The position numbers and the translations under genes are program-made. Shown here piece by piece: positions 37,601 to 50,105 of a DNA stretch of 64,000 bases (its first letter is position 1; every line of letters begins with the position of its first letter). The notes below the pieces were generated by a model, which was given only the letters and a program-made list of their open reading frames with translations, did no database searches and was not told the DNA's origin. The stretch comes from Brachypodius melanocephalos. Taxonomy: Eukaryota > Chordata > Aves > Passeriformes > Pycnonotidae. Location: positions 5,182,958 through 5,246,957 of the forward strand of contig VZSR01002395.1 of the NCBI GenBank assembly GCA_013398615.1, given 5' to 3'.

Positions 37601-40600
37601 TTATACCGCGGGTGGGTTTGAATTTACACCCCGGGGTCGCTTCCCATCTCCATCCTCCCGCGCCAGGGAGCCCTGGGAGGCGTAGGCTCCCGATTCTCCG
37701 TTTTCCCAGTGCGGTGCGGGGCCACACGTGTTCCCGCTGGGCCTCGCTGCGCTTGAACCCGCACTCCTGTCCCTTCTTTCTTCCCCAAACCTAGCGATAC
37801 TTTGGCGATCATTTATTATTCCATGATGTCCCGTGGGGAGCCCGAGGTGCGGCGTGGGCCGCACGGGCTCAGCCGCTCATCTTTGCCCGCGGTTTTCAAA
37901 ACCAAAATGTGTTTGCGCCGTGTGCTCAAGGACGAGCTTGCTGGAGCAGGGAGGTTGAACCGCCGTGGTCCTTCTGACCTGACCCGCTCTGGGATTCTAT
38001 AAAGTGTTTTTGCTGAGCTTCCAGCTTCCCAAGTGAGCCCTTGCTGCCAGCCCTTTGCTGCTGCAGTCTTACGGTTCGAATGAAGTGACTCTTCTAATTA
38101 ATTTTTTTTTTGTGCTCTGCGATGGCACCAGCACTTATCCCTGCCTCTGCTGAAAGCAAATTCCTGCCTTAGTCCCTTCTTTCATATTGTCCGGATCATG
38201 AACTAAACTGAAAATCTGGAACTCTAAACTGTTATCAGACTTCTTTAGCCTGTAGGAAATTATTAGGAGAATGTGGAGCTCCTCCTTGCCTGCTTTGCCT
38301 TGCTTTGCTGCATCCTGCCAGAAAATAATGTAATGTAATACATTATGTGTAAACGTTATTTTGTTCACCTTAAACATCTCATACTGACGTATGAATAGTC
38401 GTTTCCGTTATCCAGGATGACGTTATTCCACAGTGGTTTCCAAAGATAATTGGGAGTGAAAATTCCTCTCATACTGTTCTCCTACATAATTTACTTCATC
38501 CTTCATGCTTGTAGTCAGCACCAGGTTATTGAAACAAATGAACATGAATGTATAGTTCAGTTACATCAATGACACTTTTACTGGGTTTTTGTTTGGCTTT
38601 AAGATGGTATGGTGGTCTCTGAAAAAGTGAAAAGCAACGACATTGATGTGAAAATTCCCAAGTCAGAATTGGAAGGTGAAGAAAAAGGAGCAGAGGAAGA
38701 ACACCCAAGGGAATCTGATAGCACCATTTTGGATGTATCATCTGATTACCCAAGAGGTTTGCTAATAAACTCTTAATATTCATGTCATATCCTGGAGGAA
38801 AGGTAGAAATACTAGGTAGGAAAGATAAAGGGAATGTGTGAAATCTCATTTTCAAGCTCACCTCTATATCCTGACCATGTGGATCAGTTGCTTTGTCTGG
38901 CATAAGAAAACCTGAAGGTTTATCCTGTAAAAACATGGTAAAGCTTAAAGTTGCTACAGAATTTGTATTACAGTAGGCTGGGATTTTCTGTGTGGTGTAA
39001 TCAATAAAGCAGATTTCAACCTAATTTTCTTGGTATGGGCAAATTCTGACTGATAAGTTGAAAAATCAGGTGGTAGATTTAAAGGTTCAACTGTTTACTA
39101 AGGGAAAGAAAAAAAAAGATGGAATTTAATGTATCCTGGCTCCACAGTGAATAGTTGTTCTTAAATTTGGTCTACTTTTAGTTGGTGTTTAGTTTTGCCA
39201 GTCAATTCATATGATGTTTTTGTACTGCTTTTGTGCACGGTTTGCATTCACTAACAATGCTGAGCAGTAAAACCAGATGTAAAGGGAATGTGACTTGATC
39301 TTTTCAGCTGGTTTTTTTTTTCAAATAGGGTTTTTCTATTTGAGAAAGTTTGTGTGTCAGTATTAAAAGGAAGTAGGAGAATATGAAAATATATGGGTCT
39401 TATTAAACAGGTATTTTGGGGATAATTTTTGCAATCGTTCCTGCTGCTATGGAAGTAAAAGGATGAAAACAAGTATTCCAATTGCTACTACAGTCATTCT
39501 CAAACAGTGCTAGATTTGAAATGTTGCATAGAAAAGTAGCACTAAACTAAAAGCAATTTTTAAACTAAGAATGTTTAACTTCTGAATATTTCTGGGGTTT
39601 TTTTTAGACAAACATATTTCAATTCAGAGACACCTTGCTGATCTAGAGAAACTGGCTGACCTGAGAGAAGGTGAGTTTTCCACTGCAGTATCCCAGAACA
39701 CAGATTTTCATGTAACAAGTATTCACATTTTCTTTTAGATTTTATCGTTAACACACTACATATATTTATGATAATTAAACACAAGGATTTTTGCAAAAAA
39801 GGGCTTTATGGTTTATTCTCTTGTTCTTCTGCTACATTCTGCCTGAGAGGTTGTTTGACATTCAGCTAGTTTTTATTTAGGTTAGTACTTCAAGGGCTTC
39901 AACACCTTTGTAACACAGCCTTGCCTTTGCTTTTCATGTCTCACATGCAGGATTTTCAAGAACTATTTTATATTTTTCAAAATTATTTTATGTAGGGTAC
40001 ATTCCCTTTTTTACAGTTTAAATAGATATCAGCTACTTGTTTTGTCCAAAAGATCCAGGAGCTGGCACAATAAAATCTTGTTCTGACCTCCTGATTTGTT
40101 GTGGGTTTTGGTTTGATGCCAAGTCTTTGCAAGTCATCTGTAAGAGTTCTATTGTTACTCAGTGCTTTTCAGGAGTTTCATTAGCCTCATGTTGCTGGAG
40201 TAAAAAACACTAGAAACCAAAACCCCAAGGTTGTAGAAGTTAATGATTTTTAAAGTTATAGTGATTTTGGTCTATATTCTATGGAGCAAAAGGAGGCAAC
40301 CCATAAATTTGATGTTTGTGCATGAAATAGGATGTTCCCTGAGGATTTAATCTCTAACTTGTGTTGATTTTACCTTCAGCCCTTTTTCTCTTGGCCTGCA
40401 TCTCAGCTGCCACAAGTAGTAACTGCATTTCATGTTTCTCATAGTTCTAAATTGTATTTTCAGATGAAAAGAAGCCTTGTCCATTGTGTCCTGAGGAGAA
40501 ATTCAAAGCTTGCTATAGCCACAAACTCCATCGTCACTTGCAGAATTTGCACTGGAAGGTTTCTGTTGAATTTGAAGGTAATGGCAACTGGGCTTGAATA

Positions 40601-43600
40601 GTAAATACTAGAAGAAATTGTGCGCATGTTTTGTGTTTAATCTTTAAAAATTCCTCTTGACTTAAGCATTTTGTTACTAGCTCTGAATTAGAACCATATT
40701 TTGACAGAGTGAATTTTGAGGTAGGATGTAAAATGTAAATGTGAAATAACTATTCTTCTCTAGCCAAAATGGTTACAGTGGTGCATTTTCTCTTTAGAAA
40801 TACACCAATAATTGCTTGGGATGTCATGAAAATTACCATAAAATTTAAAATATATGTGTAATGAAAACTACTTCAGGGGGCCCACTTTGGTGGATCATAA
40901 AGATTCCGTGGGTTCCAATAAACACTTGAAGTCTTTATGTAGCATCAGAATTCAGCAGCTTTAGTAATTGTTTTTTAATAAACTCTATGATCTGCTTGTA
41001 AGATGCGTTAAAATCCGTTCAAGAAGTTTAGGAAGGAAAATGAAGTGAGCAGTGTGTGTTTTAAAAATCCAGGTGTATGGGTTTGTGGGAAGTAAAGTGA
41101 CTATTTAGAGGATGGGCAAGATAAAGTTCAACTATAAGTGTTCCAACTGGAGTATTAGGTATCTCATTTTGGTTTTCTTTAACTGTGAAACATATGTTTA
41201 TAGGAGTCTTCACACATGTCTTTTAGCCAGGAAACTGTTTTTGTGAAAGACTCACAGGTACTTTTGAACTGGAGACTTGGTGTAGCTTTGTAAGCTGCTC
41301 AGAGACTTACTTTAATAAATTTTAAATTCTTTATATTTTAAAGTTTAAAATGTATAATTAGCTGATAAATTTCCCTGTGCAGAGAGTGAATGTAGCAGGT
41401 AATTGGTGATGTTCTCTTATTGCTATCTTGTGGAATCTGAAGTGAGAGTATGTGGTGGAGGCCACAGACATGCTGTTCATTTACTGTTCTGGGATGGCAT
41501 TTGTTTTCCAGGGTACAGAATGTGCATCTGTCACTTATCCTGTCGGCCAGTAAAGCCCAACCTTGTTGGAGACCAGGTAAAAATGCTGAATCACAGAAAT
41601 TCTTGTTACTGTACAAACTTGGGGAATTGGGTGACTGAGGGGAACTTTTGCGATCTGCTTAGTTGCCAAATATATCTTGCTCCTCTGTGTGTGATGGTCC
41701 AGGATGGGTGATAGAACCCTTGGGTAGCTGCAGGTGGTTCTACCTCTCATTGTGGGGGGACAGCTGCCTAGATTTGCTCTGGCTGTAGATTCCAGGTATT
41801 CTCAGTGCTCTAGAGGTAACAGACAGATGACTTCTCATATGCCTGTTTTCAGTTCTACTTCAGCTAACGTTTTATGTATTCTGAAACTACATAAAAGACT
41901 GTATTTCACAGACACTGTCAAAGATGGGAGCTCATTACCACTGTATCATCTGCTCAGCGACTATAGTGCGAAGAACTGACATGATAGGTCACATAAATCG
42001 TCACGTGAATAAAGGAGAGACTGAGTCCAGGTTTATCACAGGTGAGCTCTGACTGACAGGAAACATTCAGAAACAGAGCTAGTCTTTCTAATGAAAAATT
42101 TGCTCTTAATATTTCAGGACTTCTGTTTCATCAGAGGTGTAGCAGAGTTGTGATTTAGTCTTGCATTGGCTGGTTCTTGTGTTCTTATTGATAACTAGTA
42201 CTCCCCTCACCCTAATGTTGGATTGCGGCATAACCCAGACTTCTTGCTTTATGGGAACAGTTTTTCATTGTCATTTACCAACTGTGTTAATATTAATTTC
42301 AGTTCTCACCGATTGTTTCCTTCTGCCTCAATTACTTGTTTCAGTTCGTGCTCCCAAGTCGTCTTACAAAGTGGTGAAAGAGTCAGCCACAGATGTGCAA
42401 GTTCTTCCCAACCACTCCACACCCCAGAAAACAGATTCCTACTTTAATCCTAAAATGAAACTCAACAGGTGAGAGAGCAGGGAGTGGGAGGATGTATCAG
42501 AGGAGTGAGGAGTTTGTAGTGAAAAATACATGTTTTGAAAAGCAACCCTGTGAAACTCCTGTTCAGAGGGCAGGAGAAAGGAGTTTCTCATCAGAAAACT
42601 CTTCTTGACAAACAATATTTATACCGAAGAACACTAAATGTGAAATTGTGTCATTTCTGAAGTAATAAAGTATTTTCCTGTAATTAGTAGATCTTATCTT
42701 AAGAATACTCTGCTGTAGAATTCAACCTTTCAGCACAGCTGAGGTTTTTGATTTACGGTTCCTCCCTGTAAAAGATGGAGTTTAGCTTAAATACTCCACT
42801 GTTAGGTTAAAGGGAAATAAATAAGGAAAAGGAAATAAAAAATGTTCTCTCAACTTACAGGCTATGGCCATTTATTATCTTGCAGGCAGTTGATATTCTG
42901 TGCACTGGCCGTGCTTGCTGGGGAGCGCAAACCCATTGAATGTTTGGATGCTTTTGGTGCCACTGGTAAAGTCCATTTCTTTCATATTTTGGTTAATGTC
43001 CAATAGGAGGAAGCAGTAGAAATTCATAACTGACATCACTACTCAAAAATAATGTGAGGTATACAGTAATTTTCTTACTTAGGCAAGGAGTCATGAGCTT
43101 CCCTACAAAAAGACAGCTGTCAAAAGCTGTATTAAGATTTTTTAAATGGCTGTAAATAATATTAAAATTTGGTGGTCTTCTTAAAATCAAGTTACCTTAA
43201 TGTCCTTCAATTCTGTTTTTCCTCAGGTATCATGGGATTGCAGTGGGCAAAGCACCTCAGAAGTTCTGTGAAAGTTACAATCAATGACTGTAATGAAAAT
43301 TCCGTGACAATGATTAAGGAAAATTGTCATTTAAACAAAATGAAGGTGAAACTGAACATCAGGGAAAAAGACAATGATGAAACTGTGGGAAATGGAGAAG
43401 AAAATAGTGACACCATTGAGGTGACAAAAATGGATGCCAATGTTGTCATGCATTTGAGATCATTTGATTTTATGTAAGTGTTGAATGTTTCTGTCAATTT
43501 TCTGCTTTGGTAATGACACATCCTGCCCCACTACCCAGTATATGATTATTTGAAGAAATTGGAATAAGAAAAGAATCAACCAACAGTCACTTGAAGTGTA

Positions 43601-46600
43601 GTTTTGTTGTCCCAGAAATGGTGTGGGGACAGAACTTTAAACTTAAATGTTTTAGAAAATGCCTGAAAAATATTACTCATTCTGACATTCAGAATGGATT
43701 ATAAATATACATGAAAATTTTAACCCAGGCTGGTTTTTTTTTTTATAACTCCATTGTCTGTTTGCTGAAAGGAAGTACCTTATCAGTTTGGGGCTTTTTT
43801 TAAAACTTGTTTAAGTTTAAAATGCTTTTTGTTGCATCTCTTGTTTTTATCTGTTCTGCAGCATATTAACTTTGAATTAAAACAGGTTGATTGTTCAAGG
43901 TTTGGCATATAGATGCATACATTCAAACCCTATACAGGTATCCAAATAAGTGATGGGATTTTTTTTGTGTGTGTTATTAATGATTAATATCCAGATCTAA
44001 GCAATGCTGGAAGTTTTAGTCCTGTTCCTTCTTTCTATTTAAAATGTGATCGTAGGTGAAGGTTATAAAACTGTGTTTCCTTCAGTGTAAAGCCAGATTC
44101 TGGAGAATTTCTAGACACTCAGTGGTACATCCTTTCTTTTCAGCCATTTGGATCCCTTTGGATCTTCTGTGAATTACCTGGACTCTGCCTTTAGAAATGT
44201 GAGGAACCTTGGGATTGTGTCAGTGACATCCACAGACATCAGCTCCCTCTATGCCAAGGCTCAGCACGTGGCCCTGCGCCACTACGGCTGCAATATTGTC
44301 AGAACAGAGTACTACAAGGAGCTGGCAGCCAGGACTGTAATTGCTGCTGTCACAAGGTACTGCTAATTTTCAAATTAGGGTAAAAAATTATTAGGTGATT
44401 ATTAGAAATAATTAGTGACTGGGCAAGGTGAAAAAATGCATCAGTAGGGTAGGGTAATGTGGAAAAAAAAAATCCAGACTTGCAAACTCTTCTATTAGAG
44501 CTCTGTAGGACTTCCTAAATACAGAATAAACTGCTCGAATGGCTTCTAGCTAAGCATTTCAGTTAGACTTGCTTCAGTGGAACCTGATGTTCGCTGCAGA
44601 TTCACCTCAAACTTGAGGTTCAAAAGATGGACGTGATTACTGACTTGTGAAACCAGTTATTTGTGTATAGATACTGTCAGTGAACTCAGTCTGTTAAATA
44701 AATGAAGACCTAAAACTTAATTGGAGAAAGAGGGTACAGGCAAGAGGATGGGACAAGATGAGGAGGAAATTAAATCACCAGAAGTTTTGAGAATGCCAGA
44801 GCAGAAATGCTGACCTGAACATGTTCAGATTTCCCTTGTCCTGTCCCTGCACATGTGATGATGCAGGTGGCAGAGCAGTATTTCTAGCTGTGATAAAAAG
44901 AAGTAAAATGAGATTTGCTTGGCCTGCCAGAAGGCCACAAAACGAGGCACTTCAGAAAGAACACTTTCTCCTGATCTCTGGAATCTTCCGTACCTCTCTC
45001 TAGGAAGTGGATGAGCTCAAGAGCCGTGCAGCAGGGTCGGGTGTACATGGCAGTGTTTGCCTGTTGAATTCAGTTCTGTTTGCTTTTGGTATTTCTCCCC
45101 CAGAGCTGCAGCTCGCTGTAACAAAGGCATTGAAGTGCTGCTGGCAGTAGCTCTGGAACACTTTGTCCTGGTGGTGGTCAGAGTTCTGCGGGGCCCAACC
45201 CCTGCGGATGATTCGGCAAAGAAGATCCGATACCTCATCCACTGCCAGTGGTGTGAAGAGAGGGTTTTCCAGAAAGAGGGCAATATGGTGGAAGGTAAAT
45301 GGCTTTTCTCTTGCACTTTGTCTTTCTGTTCTGTGCCTTGTTTATATTTACATTCCATTAGTAACAATTCCCTTGTATGTAACAATGAGTGGTTTGTGTG
45401 AGGTGGAGAGGGCACTGTGCTTCATGGCCATGGGCTGGATTTGTTGTCTGCGTGGATTTTCCTGTAAATGGACTGGATTTGTGGCACAAATTGCTCAGGT
45501 GTGGCTGCCCCATCTCTGGAGGTGTCGAAGGCCAGGCTGGACGGGGCTTGGAGTAGCCTAGGGTAGTGGAAGGTGTCCCTGCCCATGGCAGGGGGTGGCA
45601 CTGGGTGAGCTTTAAGGTCCCTTCCCACCCAAACCATTCTGAGATTTGTTTCTACACAAGACATCCTCCCAGCCTGCTCTAGCTGCTGGAGCTGCCAAGA
45701 TGCCTGGTATATCCATGGATCTGCCCCTTCAGGAAAAACCCTAGGAGTGGGGTAGCCTTTGATACTATTGGGTTCCTCCAGACAGCGTAGCTTTTGGTGT
45801 CAGATTGCTTTTCTGCTGCGTTTCAGTTCCTTAAAATGCAGTGGACTGAGCAGTCTGGCTTTCCTCTGCTGTTGTTAATGGCCTGTCTCTACAGACAGGT
45901 TAGCAGAGGCAGGAGACAAAAATTGCACTCCTGGAGATGCTGGTTTGAATGAATATAAACCCTAAAACCTTATTTGCAAGTTAGTGGCTCTTGGGTAACT
46001 TGCTGTCAACTCATAGTGTCTTTGCCCTGCTCAGAGTCAGATGTATGAGCATGCAATGAGCCTGCAACAAAGCTGATAAAAATCAGATAAAAGTTTTAAG
46101 GATGGGGATGAGTAGCTGAGTATAGTGTTATGGTAGAGATCTTAATTTGTAAATTAGTTGTTTGCTTAATGCCTTAACTGCAAAGGGCTTGCAAGACTAT
46201 GTGGCTTCCAAGTAGGTGGAATGGGTTTTGCAGATGTAACTGGCTGATGTTTCAGATTTTTTAGTTGGCACTTACTCTTAACCTGGACAGATGCTTATGT
46301 AACAGTAGGAAGGCAAATATTTTCCTTGTTACTTGAAAGAAACATAGGGAACTTAGGTTGCTTTTTTTTTTCTTCAGTGTTCTAACGCTGATTAAAGGTT
46401 AAGTCAGCAATCACTAAATCTCACCATGAGCTGCTTGGCAGAAGTGAAAATAGTGTCACACTTGTGCTGTTGCCCTTCCTGAAGTGAGGAAGTGTCACAC
46501 TTGTAGTGTTGCCCTACCTCACTGAAGTGAGCTCCCACTGCATCTCTCTGTCTCTGCAGTATTTCCAAACAATTTAAATGCTGTTTTTCTGCTGCAGAAA

Positions 46601-48664
46601 ACCCTTACCAGCAGCTGCCCTGTGACTGCTATGGCAGCATGCCTGGGAAGACAGCAGTGCTTCTTGGTCCCCTCTGGTAAGTTCACATCACAGGACACAT
46701 TTGGAGAGTCACTCTGGGTCCAGGAGCTCTGAAGCTCAGCTGTTCATACCATAACAATTTTTATTTTAGCACTACAAAAGGCAGTACAGCAATCAGAAGC
46801 TCAGAAAACCAGGTGTGGATTTGAATTTAGTGGGGTGTTCAGTTTTTCCTTTCATTCAAAGCAGTTAATAATTAGTAACACATTTTAAATTTCACATTCA
46901 GTGCACTTATGGAATATGTCCTGCACAGGAGAACCTGCCTCTGTGTTCCTCTATTTGCCAAATATCAAGTAACTCTTGTTACTCTATACTTGTGGAAAAT
47001 TTATTAAATAAATCATTACATGTGCTGATGGTAATAAATACTTCATTGCTTGTCAATTAATATTTGTAGAAACAAGAATAAATATTTTAAGTCTTTTAGC
47101 CATTTCAAATCAATATTAAAAATGGCTGGCAAGTGACAGTACCTTTCTTGTGGGGGTTGAATGACTTTCTCCACATCTTAGGGCAGAAATAAAATGACTG
47201 TTCTTTAGATCTTGATTTTTTTTTTAAAACAAGACCAGTGTTGCTCTCATTGCAAAAAAATCAGTTCAGTGCAATGTAACTGCTAATCAATTTGGGCAAG
47301 AGAATTTTGGAGCAGCTTCCATTAAGGAGCCTTAACTTTTGACTTCTGCATTTCATAGGTCAGGAGCTCTCTTTAACACTGGATTCCTCAGGAGGATGCT
47401 CCTGGAGGCTGTGCAGTATGGCTTGGATGAAGCTCAGTCACTTCTGAAGACATTAATTTGTGAAGCAGAGTGCACAACTCCCAAACATTTTTCTACCCAC
47501 AGTCCTGGTGACGAGAACAAACAAGGTAAGAAAAGGGGCAGCCTGTTCACAGAGAGGACTGGCTTTGTGGTAATTTTTTGAGATGCTGATCTGTGATGAG
47601 TTACTCAACAGCAGTGTATCCACAGAGTTCAATGCATTATTGAATAATTGAATTATTTCCTTCTGTGGAATGAAAGCATTTTGCCACTTTACAGTAGAAT
47701 TAATTTTGCCTTCTAATTGTGTTCTAGAAGAGTGTGGCGTATACATTAGAACACCAAATACTTCTGCAGAATCCTACTTGGTACATGGTAAGCAGAGCAT
47801 TTTGGTGTAGCTTTTTTTATATTTAACAGTATTGCACTCTGGAGTTTTTCCCCACCCAGTACTGATTTTATCTTTATCCAGAATCGTATTTAGTGGTAAA
47901 AGCAGAATGCCAAATAGTCCGTGAAGGTCGCTTTAATTTACTTGTTACTACTGAAAATGGCCTGTTGATTACATGCAGGTCAGATTTTACTTCTGCAAAC
48001 CCCAGCTTACAAAAGCAGGCCCCCAGCTGAAGCTGCAGTGTGCCTTTGTTTCTGTGTGTCCTGTCTGAGGCTTTGCTGGCAGTTTTGGGGTGCCTGTGAG
48101 TACTGAGTGGTTTCTGTGGCCGTGTTGTGGCGCAGGGAAGAGGAAAAGCGAGGAGGTGCTGCGCAGCACGGCCAAGCGGCAGCGGCCCGAGCACAGCGCC
48201 GAGCACCCTCCGTTCTACTACAACATCCACCGGCACAGCATCAAGGGCATGAACATGCCAAAGTAAGTGTGGGGTCACCTTCTAGCCTGCTCTGGGTCAG
48301 CCCTGGCAGCACCACGGCCCTTCGAAATGCGGGGGTTTGCTTTTGCAGGTTAAATAAGTTCCTGAACTACCTGTCAGAGGCTGGATACCGCGTGAGCAGA
48401 ACCCACTTTGACCCCATGGGAGTCCGCACCAACGCGCCCCTGGTGCAGTTCAAGACTGTTCTCATGAAGTACAGCACTCCCACCTATGTGGGGGCACAGG
48501 CAGAAGGCCCTGTTCACCTCCCTGGAGGGATCCATGTGGGAGAAGAGGTTCCAGCTGCTACAGTGATCAAGGTGCAGGAGGGTGAGTTAGCACAAGATGA
48601 TAAAGCTGGAGTCGCCACCGCTGTGTTCACACAGTCCTACCCCACTCACTGTGCTGCTGATTAA
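37361..48664 (+). CDS. TRMT1L: TRMT1-like tRNA (guanine-N2)-dimethyltransferase
   Basis: The protein is 748 aa (human about 733). Coding exons: 37361-37478, 38604-38756, 39608-39670, 40464-40577, 41512-41576, 41912-42041, 42345-42468, 42886-42965, 43227-43473, 44144-44356, 45104-45294, 46598-46676, 47359-47525, 47728-47787, 48136-48262, 48349-48664; all are in phase. It is a Trm1-family SAM-dependent enzyme; recent work assigns TRMT1L dimethylation of a guanosine in tRNA-Tyr (recalled). Order: acidic variable N-terminus (1-90); zinc finger 1 with C117/C120 and H136/H141; C2H2 finger 2 with C182, C185, H198, H202; SAM motif DAFGATG at 277-283; catalytic HLDPFG at 366-371; Trm1 C-terminal domain with FYYNIHRHSIKGMNMPK. 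It shares the promoter island with SWT1 and converges with RNF2. The N-terminal exon and the last 30 or so residues differ most from human. The intron 2 donor GTTTGC is weak. Confidence 0.96.
37568..37637 (+). repeat. Three-copy 23-bp tandem repeat in TRMT1L intron 1
   Basis: GGGTTTGAATTTA starts at 37568, 37591 and 37614, an exact 23-bp period, each copy followed by a CACCCCGG-like block. The AT-rich core stands out inside the CpG island, about 90 bp past the exon-1 donor. The function is unknown. Confidence 0.85.
37935..38001 (+). mobile_element. Possible CR1 3'-end remnant
   Basis: The end ggttgaacc..tggtccttctgacctga..ctctgggattctata resembles a decayed CR1 3' tail on +. It lies in TRMT1L intron 1. 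The match is short, so the call is tentative. Confidence 0.45.
42886..44356 (+). other. TRMT1L: TRMT1L exons encoding the methyltransferase core
   Basis: Three exons carry the Rossmann-type catalytic core. The SAM-binding loop is LDAFGATGIMGLQWAKHL, followed by VTINDCNENSV, the acidic motif for the cofactor ribose. Next come VTKMDANVVMHLR and the HLDPFGSSVNYLDSAF active-site motif, then IVSVTSTD. An acidic insert (EKDNDETVGNGEEN) separates the strands, as in the human protein. All expected motifs are intact. Confidence 0.9.
45482..45655 (+). mobile_element. CR1 LINE 3' fragment in a TRMT1L intron
   Basis: From tggcacaaattgctcaggtgtggctgcc through gtggaaggtgtccctgcccatgg to ctttaaggtcccttcccacccaaaccattctgag, this follows the CR1 3' region on +, the same orientation as TRMT1L. 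It is 5'-truncated. Confidence 0.88.
46452..46532 (+). repeat. 39-bp imperfect tandem duplication
   Basis: AGTGTCACACTTGT begins at 46452 and again at 46491, and each copy continues with GTGTTGCCCT-like and CTGAAGTGAG-like sequence. The duplication lies in the TRMT1L intron just upstream of the exon starting at 46598. It differs by a few substitutions and a small insertion. Confidence 0.8.
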
Positions 48665-50105
48665 TGCAGATGGGTTTGTTCATCAGGATGTTACAGACTT
48701 CCAACACACCCTGTTACAGTAAGCCACTCCTTCCTCCCAAGCTGGAGTTTGACCGTTTTGAGCTGCCTGTTGTACTTTGAAGGGACAGTTTAAACTTAGG
48801 TAGCAGAACTTAGCTCTGATCCCCGCGTGGCTGTGGTCACAAAACCGGCGCTGTGGGAAGGCTGTGGAGTTACCTGCTTTTATGCTCAACTCCTTTTCAC
48901 ACTGAGGCCTGGAGGCTGCTTCCCAGTCTGTCCAAGCCTTACAGCCAGTACAGCATCCAGGAGGGGGTACAGGGCCACAAGTGTTCAGCATTTTGGATAT
49001 GAGATTATTGTGAAACAGCCTATTCCTAAAATGCATCATTCCTAAAACCTGGCCAGCTGTGATCCAGAGAGGGGGTATGTTAAGGTAAGAAAATAGCACA
49101 GGATAAAGTGCCCTCTGAGTTAAAGCCAGGCAGTCCTGCCTGGCTGCAGCTGTAGCTCCAGGTTGCACATGTAACTCTGCATTCAGGCTTGTTTCCAGGG
49201 TTCTGTCCTCCAGGCAGGAGCTGATCCCAGGAGATTGGGAAGGAGCAGTGACACGGCTGCTACCGAACCTGAGTTTGTAACCAAACCGTAGTGAATTGTG
49301 TAGTCACTCTAGTTGTCTGCTCAGAACTTAAGAGTGGTTGTGTGCTGCAGAAAGGTACAGGGACAAGGGACCACAGTGCACGTTCAGCTGAAGTTTTGTG
49401 GTCAGTTGTCAGTAGTAACTCTGAGCTATGATCTCTTCTGTGAACGAGCAAAGTTGCCGGGTATTGGCAGTTCTGGTTTCCTTAAATACACGGCAGCATT
49501 CCAGCCAAATGAGCTTGCCTTTGTCCTTACTTTCCCCCACACTAAGTTCTGCTATTTCTGTGTATTCCACTTGAACAGCTGTCACAGTGGTGGCCACTTC
49601 TCCCAAGTTTGGTGTTCAGTCTGGTCCCCAGTGTTGGATCTGTCTAAGAGCAGTGAGCCCCTACTTCTCACTCCAGGCTCAGGAGCTGAGCTGCACCTGC
49701 CCAGCCCCAGGCACTGCAGCACAAACACAAACACTGCCCAAAGTGGGTCCTTTATCAACCACAAGAGGAAGCAGCACTGCAATTCCCAACAGGTTGTTGG
49801 TAACATTTTTGCTTTTATTGTCAATTTGAGCATTTCAGTGGGACTTCAGTTGGATAGAAGATAGTTTAGTTGGATATTAGGCTTACCCGTATGTAACACA
49901 CATTATGTACTTACAAAAGAACATGGCTTTAAAAGGGGGAAAAGTAATGACATTTTGAAAATAAAATAGTTTATAGCACTAAAGAGTCACAGTGCAATCA
50001 ATGGTTTAATCAAACAACTACATTATATATATAATATTTAAAGAACATAAATACTCAGGAAATTCACTACAACATGAAAATAAAAGCTTCACATTCTCCC
50101 ACGCT
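48665..50105 (+). other. TRMT1L: TRMT1L 3'UTR (probable)
   Basis: The sequence after the stop has no further in-frame exon. AATAAA signals on + occur at 49960-49965 and 50079-50084, giving a 3'UTR of about 1.3-1.4 kb. The region ends inside or next to the opposing RNF2 3'UTR. Confidence 0.5.
49814..50084. terminator. Interleaved poly(A) signals of TRMT1L (+) and RNF2 (-)
   Basis: Plus-strand AATAAA occurs at 49960-49965 and 50079-50084. Minus-strand signals are AATAAA at 49819-49814 and ATTAAA at 50010-50005. Depending on which pair is used, the two convergent transcripts either stop back to back or overlap by up to about 300 nt. Confidence 0.5.
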
